From contig CALBGG010000150.1 in the NCBI GenBank assembly GCA_937893605.1, positions 1-8,712 on the forward strand: DNA of 8,712 nt, written 5' to 3'. The notes below the pieces were generated by a model, which made no database searches, had not been told where the DNA came from, and was given only the letters and a program-made list of their open reading frames with translations. Each line of letters opens with the position of its first letter. Positions within the stretch are counted from its first letter, which is position 1. Positions 1-5,070 of the stretch are shown in pieces. The position numbers and the translations under genes were made by a program. Origin of the DNA: an uncultured Clostridia bacterium. Lineage in GTDB: Bacteria; Bacillota; Clostridia; Oscillospirales; Oscillospiraceae.

Positions 1-170
1 TCGGCGCTGAGAATGCCGCCGTATGCGTTGCTGTATATCTCGATAAGCTCGTTTAGCTCGTCCGCCGTGAAATCGTCAAGCAGCAGCTCTTTTGCCTCGT
101 CTATTCGGTGTCCTGCGCTGCGTAATAAGCTTTCCTTTGACGCCGAAAAATATCTGTGCAAAACATGCAC
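1..170 (-). CDS. Possible N-terminal fragment of an unidentified protein, truncated by the window edge
   Basis: The minus strand is open from position 214 to the window edge and has coding character in its later part. The translation ends with the helical-looking stretches EAKELLLDDFTADEL and NELIEIYSNAYGGILSA, and its codon choice (GAG, CTT, GAC, ATC) matches the neighbouring genes. I do not recognise the family. The start is unresolved because no in-frame ATG exists. GTG at 170-168 is used here; TTG at 161-159 and ATT at 209-207 are alternatives, and none has a clear Shine-Dalgarno sequence. The GTG lies inside the perfect inverted repeat at 151-175. It is divergent from the transporter operon, so a regulator of that operon is conceivable, but no DNA-binding motif is visible. 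It could also be a decayed gene start. Confidence 0.35.
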   Translation of the reverse strand, partial: MHVLHRYFSASKESLLRSAGHRIDEAKELLLDDFTADELNELIEIYSNAYGGILSA

Positions 171-175
171 AGATA
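151..175. repeat. Perfect 10-bp inverted repeat (operator or attenuator candidate)
   Basis: TATCTGTGCA at 151-160 is followed by the 5-nt spacer AAACA and its exact reverse complement TGCACAGATA at 166-175. As RNA on the minus strand the hairpin is followed directly by five U residues (150-146), so it resembles a weak intrinsic terminator or attenuator just downstream of the minus-strand -10 element. As DNA it is a 25-bp dyad suited to a dimeric regulator. It lies about 40 bp upstream of the plus-strand -10 box. Which of the two roles applies cannot be decided from sequence. Confidence 0.6.
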
Positions 176-191
176 AATTTGCAAAAAGGTC

Positions 192-219
192 TTGCTTTAT
201 TTCGCTAATGTGTTATTAT
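192..219 (+). promoter_or_regulatory. Predicted promoter of the amino-acid transporter operon
   Basis: TTGCTT at 192-197 is a plausible -35 box. A 16-bp spacer leads to TATTAT at 214-219 as the -10 box, with an upstream TG at 211-212 that makes it an extended -10. Transcription would start near 226, giving a leader of about 47 nt before the ATG at 273. The prediction rests on consensus match only. Confidence 0.5.
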
Positions 220-234
220 AGCAGCGTGATAACA
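211..234. repeat. Short inverted repeat across the divergent promoters
   Basis: TGTTAT at 211-216 is mirrored by ATAACA at 229-234 with a 12-bp spacer. The arms are perfect over 6 bp, and one further pair matches. The repeat covers the -10 boxes of both predicted promoters, a common place for an operator. Six-base arms can arise by chance in AT-rich DNA, so this is only a candidate site. Confidence 0.25.
215..223 (-). promoter_or_regulatory. Predicted divergent extended -10 element
   Basis: Read on the minus strand, 223-215 is TGCTATAAT, an exact extended -10 consensus. No good -35 hexamer lies at the usual distance upstream. It overlaps the plus-strand -10 box (214-219), so RNA polymerase probably could not occupy both promoters at once. 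Transcription would begin near 208 and enter the partial minus-strand reading frame. Confidence 0.35.
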
Positions 235-272
235 AACTAAAACTCAGCCACACGTTTTGGAGGAAAAGAAAA

Positions 273-1082
273 ATGAAACGAATTATCGCTATGATGCTGG
301 CGCTTATGATGGTCTTTGCACTGTGCGCCTGCGGCAACGACAGCACCGACGACGACACCAAGGCAAACGATGATGTCCGCACCCTCGTAGTCGGCATCGA
401 CCCCGAGTATCCCCCCTACGCCTACATGGGCGACGACGGTGAGTACACCGGCTTTGACGTAGAGACCGCCAAGGCAGTTTGCGATCTGCTCGGCTGGAAG
501 ATGGAGATCTTCCCTCTCAACTGGGATCAGAAGCTCGTTCAGCTCGACAGCGGAGAATGCGATTGCATCTGGGCCGGCATGACCATCCTTGACAGCATGA
601 AGGAAGCCGGCTACGTCATCTCCGAGCCCTACTACGATAACACGCAGGTTCTTCTTGTCAAGTCCGACAGCGGCTACACCTCTTCCAAGGATCTCGCGGG
701 CAAGACAGTTGCCGTTCAGCTCGGCACCTCAGGCCAGACCCTTCTTGACGGCGACCTTGCCGACCTCAAGGCCACCTTCAAGGACGTCGTTACATGCAAC
801 AGCTTCCTGAGCTGCTTCACCGAGCTCGGCGGCGGCAGCGTTGACGCAGTGTTCGTCGACTATCCCGTTGCGGCTGCATACGCTGCGGAGAATGAGGGCT
901 ACTCCATCATAAACGAGAACCTCGGCTCCGAGCAGTACGGTATTGCATTCCGCTCCGGAGATCAGGAGCTGTGCGACCAGATCCAGGCAGCTATAGATCA
1001 GCTCGTTGAAAACGGCACCTATCGTAAGATCGCCGAGAAGTACCCCGATATCATCAACAACCTGATCTTTCTTAACAAATAA
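273..1082 (+). CDS. Polar-amino-acid ABC transporter substrate-binding lipoprotein (SBP family 3)
   Basis: This is an extracytoplasmic receptor that would deliver an amino-acid-like solute to the permease and ATPase encoded next. The signal peptide (KR, then a hydrophobic stretch) ends in lipobox LCAC, with lipidated Cys20 and an acidic linker (about 22-35). The mature part follows the family-3 two-lobe order: first lobe from RTLVVGIDPE (36-45), including DGEYTGFDVETAKAV (55-69); second lobe about 126-217, with GTSGQT (151-156) and a VDYP aspartate (Asp196) at the usual amino-group-binding place; return to the first lobe with QYGIAFRSGD (221-230). The length of 269 residues is normal. The start has TTGGAGGAA eight bases upstream. 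Oddly, the segment AGMTILDSMKEAGYVISEPYY contains no arginine, whereas most members have TPER there to bind the ligand alpha-carboxylate. The substrate is not predictable; the racemase downstream hints at histidine or another racemisable amino acid. Confidence 0.92.
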   Translation: MKRIIAMMLALMMVFALCACGNDSTDDDTKANDDVRTLVVGIDPEYPPYAYMGDDGEYTGFDVETAKAVCDLLGWKMEIFPLNWDQKLVQLDSGECDCIWAGMTILDSMKEAGYVISEPYYDNTQVLLVKSDSGYTSSKDLAGKTVAVQLGTSGQTLLDGDLADLKATFKDVVTCNSFLSCFTELGGGSVDAVFVDYPVAAAYAAENEGYSIINENLGSEQYGIAFRSGDQELCDQIQAAIDQLVENGTYRKIAEKYPDIINNLIFLNK

Positions 1083-1097
1083 TTAAACAAGCACAAA

Positions 1098-1143
1098 GCA
1101 CATTCCCGAAGGTGCAAAGCGCCTTCGGGTTCGTGCGCGTTTT
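1098..1143 (+). terminator. Stem-loop between binding-protein and permease genes, likely leaky terminator or mRNA stabiliser
   Basis: An 11-bp stem pairs 1105-1115 with 1119-1129 (CCCGAAGGTGC with GCGCCTTCGGG, one G-U pair) around an AAA loop. It can be extended by GCAC 1098-1101 pairing with GTGC 1133-1136. Only four T residues (1140-1143) follow, after a GCG interruption, so termination should be partial. Such hairpins after binding-protein genes commonly keep the receptor more abundant than the membrane parts; that role is inferred here. Confidence 0.6.
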
Positions 1144-1158
1144 CAAAATGAGGATATT

Positions 1159-1806
1159 ATGAAGCTTACAACAATGATAAACCTGATGCTTGAGGGCATG
1201 GGTGGAACCTGCGCGATATTTTTTCTGACGCTGCTGTTCTCTCTTCCGCTCGGCATGATCGTTGCCCTGCTCAGGATGAGTAAAAACAAGGTCGTTTCAA
1301 ACGTGACCCGTGCAATCATATCCGTTCTGCGCGGAACCCCTCTGATGCTCCAGCTCATTGCGGTGACCTACGGGCCGTATTATCTGTTCCAGTTTTCCGT
1401 CTCCAAAAACAAGCTTATTCCGGTCGTTATAGCATTTGCGATAAACTATGCGGCGTATTTTGCCGAGATCTACCGCAGCGGCATAGAGTCCATACCCGTC
1501 GGCCAGTATGAGGCCTCGGAGATACTGGGCTACTCCAAGGCGCAGACCTTCTTCCGCATCATTCTGCCGCAGGTAATAAAGCGCATCATGCCAAGCATGA
1601 CAAATGAGGTCGTCACCCTTGTAAAGGACACCTCGCTTGCCTTCACCGTTTCCTATGTTGAGATGTTCACCATAGGCAAAAATCTCGCGAACTCGCAGAC
1701 GAGCTTCGTTCCCTTCATCGTCGCCGGCGTATTCTACTTCCTGTTTAACGCCATTGTCGACTTCGTTATGGGCAAGGTGGAAAAATCCATGAATTACTAC
1801 CAATAA
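1159..1806 (+). CDS. Polar-amino-acid ABC transporter permease (HisM/GlnP type)
   Basis: This integral membrane subunit, probably a homodimer since only one permease gene is present, would form the translocation channel for the ligand. At 215 residues it has normal family length. Five hydrophobic segments are visible near residues 12-38, 55-77, 86-105, 148-173 and 183-204. The cytoplasmic EAA loop that docks onto the ATPase is clear at 118-138: EASEILGYSK, then FFRIILPQ, with the invariant glycine. RGTP (58-61) and the LVKDTSLA region (154-161) are also typical. The start has GAGG five bases upstream. It follows the binding-protein gene after a 76-bp gap holding a hairpin, and its stop codon overlaps the ribosome binding site of the ATPase gene. 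Confidence 0.95.
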   Translation: MKLTTMINLMLEGMGGTCAIFFLTLLFSLPLGMIVALLRMSKNKVVSNVTRAIISVLRGTPLMLQLIAVTYGPYYLFQFSVSKNKLIPVVIAFAINYAAYFAEIYRSGIESIPVGQYEASEILGYSKAQTFFRIILPQVIKRIMPSMTNEVVTLVKDTSLAFTVSYVEMFTIGKNLANSQTSFVPFIVAGVFYFLFNAIVDFVMGKVEKSMNYYQ

Positions 1807-1817
1807 GGAGCGCTGCA

Positions 1818-2588
1818 ATGAAGATATTAGAGTTAAACCACGTTCAGAAAAGCTTCAATAACGATACGCTCCATGTTCTCAAGGATATAAGCATGAGTGT
1901 TTCCGAGGGGGAGGTCGTGTCGATCATAGGTCCCTCCGGCTCGGGCAAATCAACGCTTCTGCGCTGTGCGACGCTGCTTACCGAAATGGACAGCGGCGAG
2001 CTCATCTATTCCGGCGAATACGCAGCAAAGATCGGCCCGAACGGCAAGTCGGTCTATTCCGACAAGGCGGAGCTTAAGAAAATACGCAGCATTTTCGGCC
2101 TCGTTTTTCAGAACTTCAACCTTTTCCCCCATTACAGTGTGCTTAAAAACCTCACCGATCCGCAGATAAGCGTGCTCGGCCGCGGCAAGGAGCAGGCTCA
2201 CGAAAAGGCCATGGAGCTGCTGAGAAAAATGAACCTCGGGGAGAAGGCCGACGCCTATCCCTGCCAGCTCTCGGGCGGTCAGCAGCAGCGAGTTGCCATT
2301 GCGCGTGCGCTCGCAATGGATCCGCAGATCCTGTTTTTTGACGAGCCGACGAGCGCGCTCGACCCCGAGCTCACGGGAGAGGTTCTCAAGGTCATTAAAA
2401 AGCTCGCCGAGGAGCACATGACCATGGTCATCGTAACGCACGAGATGGCATTTGCCCGCGCCGTATCAGACCGTGTCATATTTATGGACGGCGGCGTCAT
2501 CGTCGAGCAGGGTGACCCCGAGGACGTATTCGGAGCGCCGAAAACCGAGCGCACAAAGCAGTTTCTTAAAAACTACGGTCAGTCATGA
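1818..2588 (+). CDS. Polar-amino-acid ABC transporter ATP-binding protein (HisP/GlnQ type)
   Basis: This cytoplasmic ATPase would power import through the permease encoded just upstream. All nucleotide-binding motifs are intact: Walker A GPSGSGKST (38-46), Q-loop Gln98 in VFQNFNLFPH, ABC signature LSGGQQQR (151-158), Walker B ILFFDEP (171-177) with catalytic Glu176, D-loop SALD (179-182) and switch His208 in VTHEM. The length of 256 residues fits the amino-acid uptake ATPases. AAGGAG at 1805-1810 overlaps the permease stop codon and sits seven bases before the ATG. The stop overlaps the racemase start by four bases. It should be fully active; the substrate is set by the binding protein and permease, not by this subunit. 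Confidence 0.96.
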   Translation: MKILELNHVQKSFNNDTLHVLKDISMSVSEGEVVSIIGPSGSGKSTLLRCATLLTEMDSGELIYSGEYAAKIGPNGKSVYSDKAELKKIRSIFGLVFQNFNLFPHYSVLKNLTDPQISVLGRGKEQAHEKAMELLRKMNLGEKADAYPCQLSGGQQQRVAIARALAMDPQILFFDEPTSALDPELTGEVLKVIKKLAEEHMTMVIVTHEMAFARAVSDRVIFMDGGVIVEQGDPEDVFGAPKTERTKQFLKNYGQS

Positions 2589-3391
2589 AGATAAGCTATA
2601 CGAAAATTGATCCGTCCGGCAATATAACACTCATCGTAGACAGCTTCGTGCCGCGCGAAGAGCAAAGCCGCATTGCCTCACTTCTTATGGAGCATGAGCC
2701 CGAGGCAGAGCAGGTCGGCTTTCTCGAAGCCCCCGAAGATACCTGCTGCGCGGTGCGCCTGCAGATGATGGGCGGCGAGTTTTGCGGCAACGCAACGCTC
2801 TCTGCGGCATCGGTCGTCATGCAGAGCATCGGCCTTGACTCGGGTGATATCCTCATCGAGGTCTCCGGCGCTCCGGAGCCGGTGAAGGTGTCCGGCTGCG
2901 TTCTTACTCCGGGCATTTTTGAGGGCAGGGTCGTTATGCCGCTGCCGGAGTCAATATCCGAGTGCAGCTTCCTTGACGGCTTTGACTGCTGTACGCTGCC
3001 GCTCGTTCGCTTTCCGGGCATATGCCACGCCATCGTCACTCCCGATGCGCTCACACGTGAAAAGGCAGAGCGCGTCATCGGCGCATGGTGCAGGCAGATA
3101 AAGGCCGAGGCGCTGGGACTTATGTTCTATGACAAAGAAAAAAGCAGACTCACGCCGCTTGTTTACGTCGAGTCCACCGGCACGGCCGTGTGGGAAGGCT
3201 CGTGCGCGAGCGGCACGGCAGCCGTCGTCTCATATCTTGCCGAGTTAGACGGCGAATACGCAAGCGTGCGCCTTGCAGAGCCGCACGGAAAGCTGAGCGC
3301 CGCCGCGACCTACTCCGGCTCACAGGTAAGAAGCCTCAGTCTGAGCGGCAGCGCGATAACGCAGGGGAAATTTACTGCCTTGATTTCTTAA
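2585..3391 (+). CDS. CntK-like amino-acid racemase (histidine racemase family, DapF fold)
   Basis: This is predicted to be a cofactor-independent racemase that moves the alpha-proton between two cysteines, interconverting L- and D-forms of an amino acid in the cytoplasm. The two active-site motifs are GGEFCGNAT (63-71, Cys67) and GSCASGTAA (205-213, Cys207), the pair used by diaminopimelate epimerases. Beyond these, PSGNIT (10-15), EQVGFLE (42-48), VSGC (102-105), LGLMFYD (177-183) and the run YVESTGTAVWEGSC agree with staphylococcal CntK as I recall it better than with DapF, so histidine is the best substrate guess. At 268 residues it is full length. No Shine-Dalgarno sequence is visible; the ATGA overlap with the ATPase gene implies translational coupling. 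No staphylopine synthesis genes (cntL, cntM) are nearby, so D-amino-acid use, or production from imported substrate, is more likely than metallophore synthesis. Other racemase substrates remain possible. Confidence 0.8.
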   Translation: MKISYTKIDPSGNITLIVDSFVPREEQSRIASLLMEHEPEAEQVGFLEAPEDTCCAVRLQMMGGEFCGNATLSAASVVMQSIGLDSGDILIEVSGAPEPVKVSGCVLTPGIFEGRVVMPLPESISECSFLDGFDCCTLPLVRFPGICHAIVTPDALTREKAERVIGAWCRQIKAEALGLMFYDKEKSRLTPLVYVESTGTAVWEGSCASGTAAVVSYLAELDGEYASVRLAEPHGKLSAAATYSGSQVRSLSLSGSAITQGKFTALIS

Positions 3392-3408
3392 CATTTTTCG
3401 CGTATTAT
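3380..3408 (+). promoter_or_regulatory. Possible internal promoter before the second binding-protein gene
   Basis: TTGATT at 3380-3385, a 17-bp spacer and TATTAT at 3403-3408 match the vegetative promoter pattern in an AT-rich patch at the end of the racemase gene. The start would be near 3415, immediately before the AAAGG ribosome binding site at 3416-3420. That leaves a very short leader, so this may only be a chance match. Confidence 0.3.
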
Positions 3409-3424
3409 TTTCCCGAAAGGCGGT

Positions 3425-4216
3425 ATGACTCCAATGAAGAAAAGAATAATATGCCTGTCGCTGGCGCTTGCCATGATTTTCGGGCTGTGCGCCTGCGGCG
3501 GGAGCGGAAAATATAAGGTCGTAAAGTCGCTTGGAACGCAGGAATACTCCATAGGTTTCAGGAACGGCGACTCGACATATCACTATATTGACAAGGCTCT
3601 CAGGGAGCTGTCATATGAGGGCGTTATAGACGATCTGAGTACGCAGTGGTTCGGAAGCAGCCGCACTGTCGACTTTCCTTCGAAGAAGGACGCACTTGAC
3701 GAGCTCGGCTATATTGAGGAGAGAACGTTCATAATCGGCGTAGACCTCGAATCCGCGCCGCTGAGCTTTCAAAAAGACGGCGAATATGTAGGCTTTGATA
3801 TCGACCTTGCAAAAAAGGTCTGCGAAAAGCTCGGCTGGGTGCTCAAGATACAGCCGATACACTCAGAAGATGCGTATGTTGAATTAAACTCCGGCAACAT
3901 TGACTGCGCCTGGGGCGGAGTTGCGCTCGATACCGAGTGCCCGGATTATACGATACTTGTCACATACATGTCGACCGATATCGTCCTCGCGGGTCTGAGC
4001 AGCGGCTCAAGCTCCGTGCGCGATAAGCTTCTGTACATCGGCACAACGCAGACTGCACTCGATACTATAAACAATAACGCCTCCGTAAGCCGAAAGCTCG
4101 GGCAGATAACCCGCGTTAACGGCGGCGCAGCGGAGTACTTCAGCGCCCTCGACAACGGCGACTGCGAGCTTATACTGACAACCGAGTCTGCGGTCGATTA
4201 CTTCAACTCACATTGA
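3425..4216 (+). CDS. Circularly permuted SBP-family-3 lipoprotein
   Basis: A membrane-anchored solute-binding-like protein with rearranged segment order. The signal peptide ends in lipobox LCAC (lipidated Cys24). Next comes what is normally the C-terminal part: KYKVVKSLGTQEYSIGFRNGD (29-49) through LSTQWFG (71-77), matching the C-terminal region of the upstream receptor and the usual family ending. After a linker (78-99) come the normal N-terminal parts: RTFIIGVDLE (100-109), DGEYVGFDIDLAKKVC (118-133), NIDCAWGGV (158-166), then the second lobe with IGTTQTAL (205-212), ending at 263 just where the upstream receptor would continue. No segment is missing. The usual ligand arginine is absent and the usual lobe-2 aspartate aligns with threonine (LILTTES), so ligand binding may be altered or lost. 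ATG 3425 has AAAGG only four bases upstream; ATG 3434 (MKKRII) is an equally plausible start. It may be an accessory receptor, ligand sensor or scavenger for the same transporter. Confidence 0.85.
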   Translation: MTPMKKRIICLSLALAMIFGLCACGGSGKYKVVKSLGTQEYSIGFRNGDSTYHYIDKALRELSYEGVIDDLSTQWFGSSRTVDFPSKKDALDELGYIEERTFIIGVDLESAPLSFQKDGEYVGFDIDLAKKVCEKLGWVLKIQPIHSEDAYVELNSGNIDCAWGGVALDTECPDYTILVTYMSTDIVLAGLSSGSSSVRDKLLYIGTTQTALDTINNNASVSRKLGQITRVNGGAAEYFSALDNGDCELILTTESAVDYFNSH

Positions 4217-4224
4217 CCTTAAAC

Positions 4225-4264
4225 AAAATATCCCACAGCCGGAAATGGGCTGTGGGATATTTTT
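4225..4264. terminator. Strong bidirectional intrinsic terminator between convergent operons
   Basis: ATATCCCACAGCC at 4228-4240 pairs perfectly with GGCTGTGGGATAT at 4248-4260 around a 7-nt loop. Flanking AAA and TTT extend the stem to 16 bp. A T-run (4260-4264) follows on the plus strand and TTTTGTTT follows on the minus strand. It starts eight bases after the second binding-protein stop codon and ends at the stop of the minus-strand phosphatase gene, so it can terminate both operons. Confidence 0.92.
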
Positions 4265-5070
4265 CATTCAAGATACATGGCTCGCAGACGCGAGAGCTTA
4301 TTTTGCGTAAGGCCGAGCTTTTTGGCAAGATAGCGCTCGACGCTGCCGCACTGCTCGACGCAGCTTTTGAGCATCGCTTCGAGATAGCTCTCGTGCGTTG
4401 TATTGAGCCAATACACGGACTCAAGCAGCTGCTCGTCGTCCGTAAGTTTTCTGCAGGCGTCAGTGTCACGGCGGATCTTATCGGCACAGACAATTCCTGT
4501 GTACATGTAATCTGCCATGATATCCTTCGCCGACGCCCCGAGGGCGTACAGCAGCAGCGCCGCGGCTACCCCTGCCCTGTCTTTTCCCATTGCGCAGTGA
4601 AACAGGATAGCTCCATCCTCATTATCGAGAACGCATTCAAAGAAACGGCGATACTGCTGCACGGCATTGCCGCTGCCGACAAGTATCGGATACAGCGAGC
4701 GCATCTTTGCCATGCCGCCCTCTCTGAGATCCCGGGCATAGTCTGCGCGCTTTAATCCGTCATAAGGATCCTCGACGGATTCGCGCGTTATGCCCGGAAT
4801 AAGATCGGACACTACCGGACAGTGTACAAACTGTACGCCCTCCGGCAGTCTGTCCTTTTTAAGAGCAAGCTCCGACGGGCTGCGGAGATCGACGACCGTG
4901 TTAAGCCTTATGTGGGTCAGCTTTTCAAGGTCGGCATCAGTAGCCTTGGAGAGCTCGCCCGATCTTATGAGTTTGTGCTTTTTTACCGTCCTGCCCCCGG
5001 CAGCCTTGATGCCGCCGAGGTCGCGGGCGTTTATCTGCCCCTGCAGAAAGCTCTCGGGCGCGTAGCTCAT
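4264..5070 (-). CDS. Tyrosine-phosphatase-family protein (Y_phosphatase3 type)
   Basis: This is a probable cysteine-dependent phosphatase in the cytoplasm; no signal peptide or membrane segment is visible. The P-loop HCAMGKDRAG (158-167) has the CX5R signature with nucleophile Cys159 and Arg165, and the upstream NARDLGG (14-20) and VVDLRSPSE (59-67) are typical of the bacterial IphP/LipA-like group (HCxxGKDRTG). Members act on phosphotyrosine, phosphoinositides or other small phosphate esters, so the substrate is open. The start overlaps the dehydrogenase stop (TGA within ATGA) with only a weak AGG upstream, which implies translational coupling to the metabolic enzyme. Its place as the last gene of a kinase and dehydrogenase operon suggests it may remove phosphate from a pathway intermediate, as a housekeeping phosphatase does in some sugar operons; that is inference. 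Length of 268 residues is normal and all motif residues are intact. Confidence 0.88.
   Translation of the reverse strand: MSYAPESFLQGQINARDLGGIKAAGGRTVKKHKLIRSGELSKATDADLEKLTHIRLNTVVDLRSPSELALKKDRLPEGVQFVHCPVVSDLIPGITRESVEDPYDGLKRADYARDLREGGMAKMRSLYPILVGSGNAVQQYRRFFECVLDNEDGAILFHCAMGKDRAGVAAALLLYALGASAKDIMADYMYTGIVCADKIRRDTDACRKLTDDEQLLESVYWLNTTHESYLEAMLKSCVEQCGSVERYLAKKLGLTQNKLSRLRAMYLE

Noticed and set aside
13..240. Plus-strand serine-rich reading frame at the left edge
   Set aside because: Serine runs are the antisense image of acidic codons on the minus strand, and no ribosome binding site precedes it.
2585..3391. Racemase gene as the start of a staphylopine-type metallophore cluster
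   Set aside because: No nicotianamine-synthase-like or opine-dehydrogenase-like gene is in the window, and the transporter is of the amino-acid type, not the nickel/oligopeptide type.
3425..4216. Second binding protein as a truncated or frameshifted pseudogene
   Set aside because: It has an intact signal peptide, an uninterrupted frame, all fold segments once each and a stop codon directly followed by a strong terminator.
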